From Flavobacterium plurextorum (GTDB lineage: Bacteria > Bacteroidota > Bacteroidia > Flavobacteriales > Flavobacteriaceae), in contig NZ_MUHD01000029.1 of assembly GCF_002217395.1 (NCBI RefSeq), forward strand, positions 62,001 through 126,000: DNA of 64,000 nt, in the 5' to 3' direction. Below the pieces are notes generated by a model. That model worked only from the letters and a program-made list of their open reading frames with translations, had not been told where the DNA came from and made no database searches. A program made the translations under genes and the position numbers. Below are positions 17,687 through 26,428 of this stretch, piece by piece. Position 1 is the first letter of the stretch, and each line of letters starts with the position of its first letter.

Positions 17687-17842
17687 ATGGAAACTAAAAC
17701 AATCAAATTGTTAGTACTTGTAAGCGTATTTCTTTCACTTGCAATAGTTCAAATTTTCTTCTTGTTTAACTATGAATATAAGCCTTTTCCCTTAGTGCCA
17801 GCATTTGCAATCTTAAACAGCATTGTTATTATCCTTTATTAA
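17687..17842 (+). CDS. Small two-helix membrane protein
   Basis: 51 residues from ATG 17687; an upstream in-frame start at 17615 would overlap the preceding HTH gene by 26 bp and is less likely. Two hydrophobic stretches (TIKLLVLVSVFLSLAIVQIF and LVPAFAILNSIVIILY) separated by a charged turn. No family recognised. A hairpin at 17887-17923 follows. Confidence 0.5.
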   Translation: METKTIKLLVLVSVFLSLAIVQIFFLFNYEYKPFPLVPAFAILNSIVIILY

Positions 17843-17886
17843 AAAGCCATAACGAACAATTTAAAAGAAAACTAGTAAAAGAAAAA

Positions 17887-17923
17887 AGACGTAAAAACAC
17901 CTCGCTAAAAGCTTTTTACGTCT
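17887..17923 (+). terminator. Hairpin, possible terminator
   Basis: Agacgtaaaa / ttttacgtct arms (10 bp) with a 17-nt spacer. It lacks a strong T-run, so it may instead be a regulatory site ahead of the replication genes. Confidence 0.45.
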
Positions 17924-17988
17924 ATGATAATTTTTCTAATTGAAGACGATGCAAATTTATGCAAAGTTTTCCATATCAGTATAGTTAA

Positions 17989-19149
17989 ATGGAAAATAAA
18001 AAAGAAGAAGATGGTGATTTTGTATCGAACATTTTCGAAATGACTGAAAATTACTTCAAAAGATATGAGTTTAGATATAATGAAATCGCATTAGATGTTG
18101 AGTATAAATCTAAAAAAGATAAAGAATTTAAATCTGTAAACGAAAACTCCTTGTACATAGAGTTACAAAAGGCAGGTATAAAAATATCTATTTCTAATCT
18201 TTTAGCACTTCTACGAAGTGATTATGTGGCAAAATTCAACCCTATCAAAGAATATTTTTTGACTTTGCCTGAATGGGATAAACAACCACACATTCAAAAA
18301 TTATGTAGCTATCTAACTACCAATGATCAAAAACAATTTGAATATCATTTTATAAAATGGTTGGTCCGTTGTGTAAAATGTGTGTTTGATGAAGAATATT
18401 TTAACAAACAAGCTTTTGTAATAGTACAAAAAGCACAAAGCAGTGGAAAAACATCGTTTTGTAGATTTATCTGCCCACCCGCCTTAAAAAATTATATAGC
18501 AGAAGATATTTCAAACGATAAAGATGCTCGAATTCTATTAGCAAAGAACTTTCTAATAAACTTAGATGAGCTAGCTGTTTTATCAAAACAAGAAATTAAC
18601 CATCTAAAAGCCTATTTCACAAAAACAGTTATTAATGAACGATTACCCTATGATCGCAAAAACACCATTTTATCAAGAATATGTTCATTCATTGGGAGCA
18701 CCAATCAAGCTACTTTCTTAAACGACGAATCTGGAAGCGTGCGTTGGTTATGCTTTGAACTCACAGAACAAATAAATTTTGCATATAGTAAAGATATTGA
18801 CATCAATAAAGTTTGGGCGCAAGCTTATGCTCTGTTGAAAACAGATTTTAATTGCGAATTGTCAAAAAAAGACATTGAAGATAACGAGAAACGAAATTCT
18901 AAATATAAAACGTTATCCGCAGAACACGAAATTATAAGTAAGTATTTCAAAATACCCGAAGATCCAAAGGAAGCTCAGTTTATGACCTCAAGTGATGTGT
19001 TGCATTATTTATCAATTAAATACCCTAAACTCAATCATATTAATATAGGCAAAGCTATGACAGGATTAGGCTTTGAAAGAGTTAAAGACAGAGGAAGACA
19101 GATTTATGGCTATATGGTTATACCCTTACCTCTATTTCCAATGAATTAA
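17989..19149 (+). CDS. VapE/virulence-associated E family helicase-like ATPase
   Basis: 386 residues. The central ATPase has a P-loop variant AQSSGKTSFCRF near residue 144, a Walker B-like FLINLDELA near 196, and the family's RLPYDRKNTILSRICSFIGSTN and SGSVRWLCFEL. C-terminal ~60 residues form a small DNA-binding-like domain. VapE-type proteins act as primase-associated helicases or replication initiators on Bacteroidota mobilizable elements and satellites. A primase-like gene follows after an iteron-bearing spacer. Confidence 0.85.
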   Translation: MENKKEEDGDFVSNIFEMTENYFKRYEFRYNEIALDVEYKSKKDKEFKSVNENSLYIELQKAGIKISISNLLALLRSDYVAKFNPIKEYFLTLPEWDKQPHIQKLCSYLTTNDQKQFEYHFIKWLVRCVKCVFDEEYFNKQAFVIVQKAQSSGKTSFCRFICPPALKNYIAEDISNDKDARILLAKNFLINLDELAVLSKQEINHLKAYFTKTVINERLPYDRKNTILSRICSFIGSTNQATFLNDESGSVRWLCFELTEQINFAYSKDIDINKVWAQAYALLKTDFNCELSKKDIEDNEKRNSKYKTLSAEHEIISKYFKIPEDPKEAQFMTSSDVLHYLSIKYPKLNHINIGKAMTGLGFERVKDRGRQIYGYMVIPLPLFPMN

Positions 19150-19175
19150 AACCAACAGAAAAGACTCTTTATATC

Positions 19176-19395
19176 TTACCTAGTTACCTAAAATTCATTA
19201 AAACCTTATAAACACAAGCATTCTCTAGGTAACTTAATAAAGTTTAATCTTACCTAAAGTTACCTAAGTTACCTAAAATGATAATGCAATAATAATCAGT
19301 TATTTATGAGGTTATTGGGTAAGATAGGTAAGATCATAAAAAAAGCTCAAATCATCTTACTGCCCTTGTTAATACTGGTTTAGGTAAGTAGGTAA
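19176..19395. repeat. Iteron cluster TTACCTA/TAGGTAA, nine copies (candidate origin)
   Basis: TTACCTA starts at 19176, 19184, 19250, 19260 and 19269; its complement TAGGTAA starts at 19226, 19325, 19381 and 19389. Neighbouring copies are 8-10 bp apart (about one helical turn), and a degenerate GGGTAAG precedes the 19325 copy. The cluster fills the ~330-bp gap between the VapE-like and primase genes. This is the usual appearance of a replication-initiator or repressor binding region. Confidence 0.75.
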
Positions 19396-19482
19396 GAAGA
19401 AAACGTAAAAAACAGGTTAGCCTTTTAGCTTTTGAAAAGAAAAAAACTAATCAATATCAGTTTAACTCATAAAATTACAGCC

Positions 19483-20346
19483 ATGAATACGATACAAGCA
19501 AAAGAAATATTAATAGAAAAAGTTCTTCAAAATTTAGGCTGTGAGCCGACAAAATCTAATGAAAATGAATCTTGGTATCTAAGTCCGTTTAGGATTGAGA
19601 AAACAGCTTCTTTTAAACTAAATAGAAAGATTAATCGATGGTTTGACCACGGCGAACAAAAAGGAGGTAATGTAATTGACTTTGTAATTGAAAAATTCGG
19701 ATTTAATGTTACTGAAGCTTTGTGTTATTTAGAAAAGTTTGATTCATTTTTTTCTTTTCAAAAGCAAGTTTTTGAGACTCCAACTAAAGAGCAAAACAAT
19801 GAGAATAATATCGAAAAAACAATCCCAATTAAGCATTTGGCATTAATTCAATATTTAAAAAGCAGAGGCATTACCAAGTTTCAAACAGAGAACAATTTAA
19901 AAGAGGTTCATTATACCATCAACCACAAGAAATATTTTGCGATAGGATTTGAAAACAGAAGTGGTGGTTTTGAAATTCGCTCAAAGTATGCGAAAATCTG
20001 TTTAGGTAAAAAAGATGTTACTATAATTCCAAACCAATCTCAAATATTAAGAGTGCATGAAGGCTTTTTTGATTACCTCTCCTTTAGTCAAATCAGAGTT
20101 AATAAAAAGCTGGAGCAATCGGATTATCTCATTTTAAATTCTGTCGCATTGATAACTAAAAACTTATCAGTTTTGGAAAACTACCAAACAATTGAATTGT
20201 ATTTAGATAATGACACTACAGGAAATAAATACACAGAAATTATCAAAGAAGCTTTTCCAAATTCAATTGATTGTAGAGGAAAATATAAAGGATACAAAGA
20301 CCTGAATGAGTGGTTTTCAATATATGAATTAGAAATCAAATATTAG
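19483..20346 (+). CDS. Primase-like protein (CHC2-like and Toprim domains)
   Basis: 287 residues from ATG 19483; a TTG at 19432 would add 17 residues next to the iterons and is unlikely. N-terminal ~75 residues resemble the CHC2 primase module (YLSPFRIEKTASFKLN, WFDHGEQKGGNVIDFV) but without an obvious zinc Cys set. C-terminal Toprim: acidic ILRVHEGFFDYLSF and ELYLDNDTTGNK (DxD). It would synthesise primers for element DNA replication during transfer or excision, together with the VapE-like helicase. Confidence 0.85.
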   Translation: MNTIQAKEILIEKVLQNLGCEPTKSNENESWYLSPFRIEKTASFKLNRKINRWFDHGEQKGGNVIDFVIEKFGFNVTEALCYLEKFDSFFSFQKQVFETPTKEQNNENNIEKTIPIKHLALIQYLKSRGITKFQTENNLKEVHYTINHKKYFAIGFENRSGGFEIRSKYAKICLGKKDVTIIPNQSQILRVHEGFFDYLSFSQIRVNKKLEQSDYLILNSVALITKNLSVLENYQTIELYLDNDTTGNKYTEIIKEAFPNSIDCRGKYKGYKDLNEWFSIYELEIKY

Positions 20347-20351
20347 AAAAA

Positions 20352-20603
20352 ATGGAACTAGCGAACATAAATATTTACATCCAAACTTTATTGGTTGAGA
20401 ATTTAAACTTCACGAATGAGGGGCTCAAAAACAATGAGAAATTGATTCGATTTGCTAATGATGTAATGAGGGATGACTTTTTAAAATTTATTATTGATGT
20501 GCAATGTACTGTCGATGAAAAAGCAATTGAAAACCCCGCTGGATATTTCATTGGAGCTTTAAAAAATGAACTAAAACGAAGAGGTTTTCCAAAAGGAAAA
20601 TAA
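20352..20603 (+). CDS. Small unknown protein between primase and mobilization genes
   Basis: 83 residues, starting 5 bp after the primase stop, so clearly in the same transcription unit. Soluble and acidic at the N-terminus, ending in a basic tail (GALKNELKRRGFPKGK). The NPAGYFIGALK region resembles conserved short proteins of Bacteroidota plasmid and element replication modules. Function unknown. Confidence 0.7.
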   Translation: MELANINIYIQTLLVENLNFTNEGLKNNEKLIRFANDVMRDDFLKFIIDVQCTVDEKAIENPAGYFIGALKNELKRRGFPKGK

Positions 20604-20665
20604 TCTAATTCCAAGATTTGACCGAATTTATATGCACATAGTGATATACGCAAAGTTTAGAATTT

Positions 20666-20703
20666 CAAGATGTGTTTTCCGCTATCGCTACAAACATATC
20701 TTG
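20666..20703. promoter_or_regulatory. Hairpin upstream of mob genes, candidate oriT region
   Basis: Caagatgtgttt (20666-20677) pairs with aaacatatcttg (20692-20703), 11 of 12 positions plus a G-T, loop 14 nt. It lies in the non-coding gap before mobC and relaxase, where oriT is usually found. No nic-site consensus could be recognised. Confidence 0.45.
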
Positions 20704-20755
20704 CATTTTCTCCCGATGGTCGCAAATGAAAAACACAACAATTAAAATCATGATT

Positions 20756-21073
20756 ATGAGTCAAGCAAGAACAAAAATTATAATGTTCAGAACTACAACC
20801 ATTGAGAAGAAAATCATTGAAAAAAAAGCAAAAAATCGAAAAATGAATACTGCTAGTTTTTGCAGAATGGTAGCCTTAGAACGTAAAAATAAATCTGTTT
20901 TTACGGAGGAAGAATTAAAAGCTTTTGAAAATCTACATTACATACGAAATGGTTTTGTCAAAATTAATAACCTTCTAAAAGATAAAGATTCTTTGTTTGC
21001 CTCTGAGGTAATGAAAACAGTTAAACAAACTGATTCAGTTTTAAAAATTTTTAGTGATGGTAGGCAAAGCTAA
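20756..21073 (+). CDS. mobC: MobC-like mobilization accessory protein
   Basis: 105 residues from ATG 20756 (MSQARTKIIMFRTT). In-frame ATGs at 20726 and 20750 are also possible; the one at 20672 would run through the candidate oriT hairpin and is rejected. RTTTIEKKIIEKKAK, then MNTASFCRMVAL, is the ribbon-helix-helix-like pattern of plasmid mobilization relaxosome proteins. It overlaps the relaxase start by 17 bp. It would bind near oriT and help the relaxase nick. Confidence 0.8.
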   Translation: MSQARTKIIMFRTTTIEKKIIEKKAKNRKMNTASFCRMVALERKNKSVFTEEELKAFENLHYIRNGFVKINNLLKDKDSLFASEVMKTVKQTDSVLKIFSDGRQS

Positions 21074-22154
21074 AAGCATCGGACACACATCAAATGCAAT
21101 TGACTATGGAAAAGACAAATTGAATGCCGAAGAAATCACTAGGCACAATGTAATTGGTAGTACTGGATTAGAAATTGAAAATGAGTTTAAGATATATCAA
21201 AATCTAAATTCTAATACGAGACTAAATACTATCTCAGTTGTACTAAGTCCAGAGCCTGAAGACGGAAGAAAATTAACAAACGAAGATTTTAAGCAAATCA
21301 CCGAAAGTTATCTTGAAAAAATGAATTTAAAAGAGCACCAGCATATTGCCTACGTTCATAAAGATAGAGACCACAACCATTTACATATATATGTAAACCG
21401 AATTGACAACAAAGGCAATGCCTATAAAGACTCCTTTATCGGGAAAAAGACTTCTCAAAAAGCTAATGAAATAGCGAAAGAAAAAGGATTGATTTCAGCA
21501 AGGGACAGGATGTTTCAAAACATTGAAAAAAACAGAAATGAGCTAAAAGAAATCAAAGTGGAAATCTATAAAAAGCATCAGGAAGTTTTAAAGCAAAACC
21601 CTCAAAGCTTTCAAAATTGGATTAATCAAATGGATTTAAAAGGATTAGAAGTAAAACCAACCATAAATAAACAAGGGCAGATTCAAGGTTTTAGGATTTT
21701 AGACAAGGAAACAAAAAATGATTTTAAAGCTAGTGAAATACACCGTTCTATGTCAGCTAGCAATTTGATAAAAAGTGGCTTAAAAAACGACTTAAATCAC
21801 AATCTCGATACTACCCTGAAACGTGTACAAGGAAACAAGATATCAAAAAGCCATTCCAATAAAAACTTAGTCAACACAATTCCGAAAGAAATTAAAAAAG
21901 AAATAAGTCAATTCAGTAGGAATGGAACTAAATCAGTTGCTCAAGTATTAGGAAAACAGAAAATTACTAAAGAGGAATTTAAATATATAAAAGATGTACA
22001 GAATCCACTGATAAAGGTCGAGATGAAAAATACTGAAGAAGAACGTTTAGACTCAATTTCAAAAGACATTGAATACGCAAAAAACCTTCAAAAACTTGAA
22101 GACTCTCTAATAGAAAAACCAAACAATAATTTAAAATTAGAATTAGATAGATGA
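21057..22154 (+). CDS. Relaxase/mobilization nuclease (MobA/VirD2-type)
   Basis: 365 residues (ATG 21057, immediately after a GTG at 21054). Pfam Relaxase-like N-terminal ~170 residues: AIDYGKDKL, then the metal-binding histidine motif HKDRDHNHLHIYVNRID near residue 103-119. The C-terminal half is basic and helical, probably for DNA binding. It nicks oriT and leads the strand into the recipient. Overlaps mobC upstream and the next small gene by 4 bp, one compact mob operon. Confidence 0.93.
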   Translation: MVGKAKSIGHTSNAIDYGKDKLNAEEITRHNVIGSTGLEIENEFKIYQNLNSNTRLNTISVVLSPEPEDGRKLTNEDFKQITESYLEKMNLKEHQHIAYVHKDRDHNHLHIYVNRIDNKGNAYKDSFIGKKTSQKANEIAKEKGLISARDRMFQNIEKNRNELKEIKVEIYKKHQEVLKQNPQSFQNWINQMDLKGLEVKPTINKQGQIQGFRILDKETKNDFKASEIHRSMSASNLIKSGLKNDLNHNLDTTLKRVQGNKISKSHSNKNLVNTIPKEIKKEISQFSRNGTKSVAQVLGKQKITKEEFKYIKDVQNPLIKVEMKNTEEERLDSISKDIEYAKNLQKLEDSLIEKPNNNLKLELDR

Positions 22155-22483
22155 AAAACATAGAAATAGTTGCGGAAATCATCGCTGATGAAACTAAAAA
22201 ACTAGAAAAATTAGTTTCGGAGCAATCAAGTTTAGTACAGGAGTTTTCTATCTGTATGGACAAAGCGGAAAAAATTGAAATACAGCCAAGAACTGAGCGT
22301 CTTGAAGAAATTATATCGCACTGGAATCAGCTATTTACAGCTCAAAAAAATCAAATTCAAGAGTTACAGCATAATCAAGATAACGAAAACAAAAAACAAA
22401 GATTAGGAACATACATTTTACTGATTTTGACAATAATCTTACTGTTTTCAATTCTATTAATATTAATATTTAAAACGATATAA
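22151..22483 (+). CDS. Small coiled-coil protein with C-terminal membrane anchor
   Basis: 110 residues: ~80 residues of charged, heptad-like helix followed by one hydrophobic segment (YILLILTIILLFSILLILIF). It overlaps the relaxase stop by 4 bp and ends 1 bp before the coupling-protein start. The geometry suggests a membrane tether that helps bring relaxosome and coupling protein together, comparable in position to MobB-like proteins. The role is inferred. Confidence 0.7.
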   Translation: MKNIEIVAEIIADETKKLEKLVSEQSSLVQEFSICMDKAEKIEIQPRTERLEEIISHWNQLFTAQKNQIQELQHNQDNENKKQRLGTYILLILTIILLFSILLILIFKTI

Positions 22484-22484
22484 C

Positions 22485-24407
22485 ATGGCAGATCACGGGT
22501 TTAGCATCGGGGAAGTAAACACACTTGTAGGTATTATTGGTAAAATTTTAAAAGCAATTTTTCTTATTTCTGTAGTGTCAAGTGTAATACTTTTGGAAAC
22601 CCATTTATTTGGGTTCTCTATAACTAATTTGTGGACTGATTCTTATAATTTTCAATTAAAGGAATTAAAGCCAAATTACTTTGCAAATGGATATAATAAC
22701 TTCTTGTATCTGTTTTCAAAATTTGTAGCTAGTAAGATGCCATATTGGGCAAATTTTGGAGTGATTTTATGTATTCCCTCGATAGTTTATGTTTCATTTT
22801 ATCATGCCAAACAAAAGCGATTTCCAAGAGTGATTATCAGTACTATAATCAACAATATTTTAATCATTTTTTTGATTGCAATGTCAGGAAAATTATTGAG
22901 CACACTTATTGGAGATTCTGGGGCACTAATCTGTATAACTCCTGTTTTTTATGCGATTTATCTATTAAAATTTAAAAACCTAAAGAAAACATCTCAAACC
23001 GAAAAATTTAATAAGGTTAAAGAAAAGTCCAAAAAAGATGACGGCTTCACTTTCAAAACAAATAAAGGTGAAATAAACTTAGATAATCCGTACAGGGGAA
23101 TCTATATTCAGGGTGGAGCAGGTTCAGGAAAATCAGCTAGTATTTTTGAACCTGTCATTCAGCAGATTGGAGAAAAAGGCTTTACAGGAGTATTGTATGA
23201 TTTTAAAAGTCCCGAACTCACCGAAAAAATTTTCTTAAGTTATGAAAACACTTCAATAAAAGTCAAAAATATCGATTTTAAGCACCCTTTATTAAGTGAC
23301 AGAGTGAATCCCATACATCCAAAATATTTAACCAAAATTGCGATCGCAAATGAGTATAGTCAGGTTATTATCAACAATCTTTTGCCTGAATCAATTAAGA
23401 AAATGGATTTTTGGCTTGGTAGTGCCAAGAATATTTTAGTATCTGTCATTTGGTGGTTAAGACAAAAGCATCCCGATATATGTACGCTACCACATGTGAT
23501 ATCATTTATAGTACAAACTTCATTTGATGTTTTAGTTCAGAAGATATCGGAAGACCCCGAAGCAAAAGGTATGTTAGCTGCATTGCAGGAATCTATTGAT
23601 AGAAATGCAGACCGTACAATTGCAGGAATGCTAGCAACCCTTCAAAATGCTTTATCTATTCTTAATGCTCCTGATGTTTTTTGGATTCTGTCAAGCAACG
23701 ATATTGATTTGCATTTAAATAACCCCAAGAACCCTCAATTTCTATGTATTGGGAATGACAGTACATTACCTACCGTCTACACTCCTGCAATCTCGCTTAT
23801 TATTTCTGTAGCACTTAGGCAAATGAATCAACCAAATCAGCAAAAATCAGTTGTGTTATTAGACGAGGCTCCAACAATTTTCATTCCAAATATTGAACAA
23901 ATTCCTGCTACAGCAAGGAGCAATAAAATCTCTACAATATTTGGAGTCCAAGATTATGCTCAATTAGCAGATAAATACGGCGAAGGAAAAGCTCAAGTTG
24001 TTATTTCAAACCTAGGGAATCAGTTCTTTGGTAGGACTACCAATTATAAAACAGCGGAAGCAGTTCAAAATATTTTTAGTAAAAAAGATGAAGTATTTAC
24101 ATCAAAAAGTTCAGGCGATGGCACCAGTGGCAAATTCGTCCATTTGGGGAGTAATACCAGTTCAGGTACTAGCGAAAATATACAAGAACGAAATCGTGTA
24201 AAAATTAGCGACATAGTCAATTTAGCGCAAGGAGAGTTCTACGGTATTATAGCTGAAGGAAGCCCGAGAGAATTTTTAAAAACTCAATTTTTAAGAGACG
24301 AGATAAAAGGGAAATATATCAATCAGAAAATCCCAATAAGCGAAAGCATAATGCAAGAGAATTACTTTAAAATCATTGCAGAATGCAAAGAAATAATTTC
24401 AAGTTAA
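22485..24407 (+). CDS. Type IV coupling protein (VirD4/TraG-like ATPase)
   Basis: 640 residues. N-terminal ~165 residues contain about four membrane segments. The ATPase domain follows with Walker A GGAGSGKSAS near residue 212 and Walker B VVLLDEAPTIF near residue 463. The SNKISTIFGVQDYAQLADKYG region fits TraD/TraG-type motors. It recruits the relaxosome to a type IV secretion channel. Its presence on an element lacking the channel implies use of a helper conjugative element's apparatus. Confidence 0.92.
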   Translation: MADHGFSIGEVNTLVGIIGKILKAIFLISVVSSVILLETHLFGFSITNLWTDSYNFQLKELKPNYFANGYNNFLYLFSKFVASKMPYWANFGVILCIPSIVYVSFYHAKQKRFPRVIISTIINNILIIFLIAMSGKLLSTLIGDSGALICITPVFYAIYLLKFKNLKKTSQTEKFNKVKEKSKKDDGFTFKTNKGEINLDNPYRGIYIQGGAGSGKSASIFEPVIQQIGEKGFTGVLYDFKSPELTEKIFLSYENTSIKVKNIDFKHPLLSDRVNPIHPKYLTKIAIANEYSQVIINNLLPESIKKMDFWLGSAKNILVSVIWWLRQKHPDICTLPHVISFIVQTSFDVLVQKISEDPEAKGMLAALQESIDRNADRTIAGMLATLQNALSILNAPDVFWILSSNDIDLHLNNPKNPQFLCIGNDSTLPTVYTPAISLIISVALRQMNQPNQQKSVVLLDEAPTIFIPNIEQIPATARSNKISTIFGVQDYAQLADKYGEGKAQVVISNLGNQFFGRTTNYKTAEAVQNIFSKKDEVFTSKSSGDGTSGKFVHLGSNTSSGTSENIQERNRVKISDIVNLAQGEFYGIIAEGSPREFLKTQFLRDEIKGKYINQKIPISESIMQENYFKIIAECKEIISS

Positions 24408-24447
24408 AAATTTTTAAATCAATTATAAATTAAAAACAATCAGAAAA

Positions 24448-24987
24448 ATGAAAAGAACGAAATTGTTATTAGGAGCACTATTAATAAGTGCTGTAGGATA
24501 TTCTCAGACCTACAAAAATGCTTTTGGTGTTAGCATTGGGGCAACACAGGATGGTTACGGTGTTATGCTTAGTCATAATTATTTCATCAACGATAGAAAC
24601 TCAATTTCGGCTTCTATTCTTGCAACCGATGCTAAATACAAAGTCGGAGAAGATAAAATAGGTTACAACGACATTACGCTTAATTTGGGGTATTCTGTTC
24701 CCTTGTATCTTACTCAAAACAGAAAATTTGGGGTTGTCTTCGGGAGCGGTGTAGTACTTGGCTACGAAATAGTGAACGGTAACAAAGATTTAAATTTAAG
24801 CAATGGAAGTTTGATTTTGGACGAATCAAAATTCATTTACGGGGCTTATATGGGATTAGACTTTGACTACCTTATTAATGATAGAACAACGCTTTTCATA
24901 AAAGTAAACGAGTATTATCATGCTAATTCAGATCTAGGAAAATTTGTTCCGTTTGCAGGAATTGGATTAAGATATTATACCAATTAA
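24448..24987 (+). CDS. TraO-like outer-membrane beta-barrel protein
   Basis: 179 residues. Signal peptide (MKRTKLLLGALLISAVGYSQ), then alternating aromatic beta-strands ending in GIGLRYYTN, typical of a small barrel. Resembles conjugative-transposon TraO proteins in length and pattern. It begins 40 bp after the coupling protein. As the only transfer-apparatus-like gene here it may modify mating-pair contact or entry exclusion; other small OmpW-like barrels cannot be excluded. Confidence 0.6.
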   Translation: MKRTKLLLGALLISAVGYSQTYKNAFGVSIGATQDGYGVMLSHNYFINDRNSISASILATDAKYKVGEDKIGYNDITLNLGYSVPLYLTQNRKFGVVFGSGVVLGYEIVNGNKDLNLSNGSLILDESKFIYGAYMGLDFDYLINDRTTLFIKVNEYYHANSDLGKFVPFAGIGLRYYTN

Positions 24988-25024
24988 ATAGATTAAGTAA
25001 ACAATATAATTATATATAATAAAG

Positions 25025-25519
25025 ATGAAAAAAAATATTAGAAAAATCGGAATATTAATGATAATATTTTCTTTAATGGCTTGCACCAAAGAAGTAGATG
25101 TTTTAGAGCCAAAACTAGCAGGCTCTTACAAAATTAAATCAATTATAACAGATTTACCTGTTGATTTAGACAACGATGGAGTTGCTAATACAGATATGAG
25201 TAAAGAAAAAGACCGTGGCTATTGTCGTTTTGATGATACTTTTTCGTTTAATAATGGTAATAAAGGAATTTGGGCTGATGGTTCTGATATTTGTAGCAAT
25301 GCCTTAGAGCCTTCTGACGATTATTTTAATTACATCTATGACAAGGCAAAAAAAACTATTTCTATGGAAATATTTCACAAAGGACAAAAGGAAAGTGAGT
25401 TTTTAGAACTTACAGACGTTTTTGTCAGCTACAAGGACGGAAGACAAACACTTAAATTTAGTTTCTACGACGAACGTTATACTAACAGAATAGTAACGTA
25501 CTATCTTGAATCTGAATAA
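25025..25519 (+). CDS. Lipoprotein of unknown function
   Basis: 164 residues, lipobox FSLMAC (Cys20), then a beta-rich lipocalin-like domain (LAGSYKIKSI...) with an acidic DLDNDGVANTD stretch that resembles a calcium-binding loop. It follows the TraO-like gene by 37 bp and is followed by a long hairpin. On a mobilizable element, a surface lipoprotein could serve exclusion or host-envelope interaction; no direct evidence. Confidence 0.7.
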   Translation: MKKNIRKIGILMIIFSLMACTKEVDVLEPKLAGSYKIKSIITDLPVDLDNDGVANTDMSKEKDRGYCRFDDTFSFNNGNKGIWADGSDICSNALEPSDDYFNYIYDKAKKTISMEIFHKGQKESEFLELTDVFVSYKDGRQTLKFSFYDERYTNRIVTYYLESE

Positions 25520-25534
25520 ACAGGATAATTAATA

Positions 25535-25578
25535 AATATGCTTTTTCAATTAAACTCTTTTAATTGAAAAGGCATATT
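25535..25578 (+). terminator. Long hairpin after the lipoprotein gene
   Basis: 20-nt arms (25535-25554 and 25559-25578) with a single mismatch and a 4-nt loop. Strong structure, probably terminating the mob/TraO/lipoprotein unit; only a short T-run follows. Confidence 0.6.
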
Positions 25579-25611
25579 GAGTTTTTGCACCATACAAGAT
25601 TGCCAAAAGTG

Positions 25612-25631
25612 AATGCACATTTGCACTCGTA
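25612..25631. repeat. Direct repeat flanking cargo, copy 1
   Basis: Aatgcacatttgcactcgta; the second copy at 27070-27089 differs at one base. The two copies bracket the segment with the two antitoxin-like genes and a membrane protein. Confidence 0.65.
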
Positions 25632-25675
25632 AGATTAAAAAAATAAAATTCTGATTACTTATATCAATTATTATA

Positions 25676-25876
25676 ATGAATAAAGATTTAAAAAACAGTA
25701 CTAGTTTTTTAACCTCAAAAGAAGATGAAAAAATCGTTGGATATACTACAAGGGGAACTCCTTTAACTGTTTCTGAATATAAAGAAAAGATACAAAATCG
25801 TATTGATGCTGTGAAAAATGGAATAGCGAAAACATTTACTTCCGAAGAAGTATTAAATCATATTCTTAAAAGATGA
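25676..25876 (+). CDS. Small antitoxin-like protein without adjacent toxin
   Basis: 66 residues: FLTSKEDEKIVGYTTRGTPLTVSEYKEKI then a helical tail FTSEEVLNHILKR. The layout (short N-terminal strand and loop, helical C-terminus ending in a SEEV-type motif) resembles antitoxins that precede RelE/ParE toxins in Bacteroidota. No toxin-like ORF follows; the next gene encodes a membrane protein. Assignment is tentative. Confidence 0.5.
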   Translation: MNKDLKNSTSFLTSKEDEKIVGYTTRGTPLTVSEYKEKIQNRIDAVKNGIAKTFTSEEVLNHILKR

Positions 25877-25959
25877 TTATTTAAAATATACTGTATAAAT
25901 AATTACTATAATTTATATTTACAACATTAACCTAAAAAAAATCACAATTTTACAGATCT

Positions 25960-26373
25960 ATGGATGATTCAAATATTATAGCATTAGTATTAGGAGGAAT
26001 AGGCTTTATAATTTCAATTGTTAGCCTACTATTTTCCCCAAAAATAGCTTTGAAATCAAAACGATTGGAAAAGAGGCTTGAATATAGATTCGAATTATTT
26101 CAGAAAATATTAGAGTTATGGGAGTTTACTAATCAATCTGCTATAAAGCATGATGTTAGACCTATATTATCTGAAATTAATAAACTAATTCAATTGTATG
26201 GGTATAATTCCGAAATTAATTCGTTCAAAGAATTAGTGAGTTTTTATAATTACTATGCTCAAAATCAAGATGAAGATAGCAGGCAAAAACTTATGACAAA
26301 ATTTAATGATTTTTTTTCAATCTCTTTTAATGCGTATAGAAAAGAAATTATTTTAGAGAAATTAGTAGATTGA
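25960..26373 (+). CDS. Single-pass membrane protein of unknown function
   Basis: 137 residues: one N-terminal membrane segment (IIALVLGGIGFIISIVSLLF) and a ~110-residue charged helical cytoplasmic domain. No family recognised. It lies between the two antitoxin-like genes, on the same strand, inside the segment bounded by 20-bp direct repeats. It could belong to a phage-defence or toxin-antitoxin cargo, but nothing in the sequence proves it. Confidence 0.6.
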   Translation: MDDSNIIALVLGGIGFIISIVSLLFSPKIALKSKRLEKRLEYRFELFQKILELWEFTNQSAIKHDVRPILSEINKLIQLYGYNSEINSFKELVSFYNYYAQNQDEDSRQKLMTKFNDFFSISFNAYRKEIILEKLVD

Positions 26374-26428
26374 TATTTTTTGCATCTCATAGTCAGTTCT
26401 AATGATTGCGAAAATGGTTTGCGTGAAT

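Noticed and set aside
19176..19395. Iterons as a CRISPR or satellite
   Set aside because: Heptamers occur in both orientations with uneven spacing, which fits protein-binding iterons, not repeat-spacer structure.
20672..21073. 133-residue version of MobC
   Set aside because: The first ~28 residues overlap a strong hairpin and lack family character; a start at 20756 (or 20726/20750) gives the normal MobC N-terminus.
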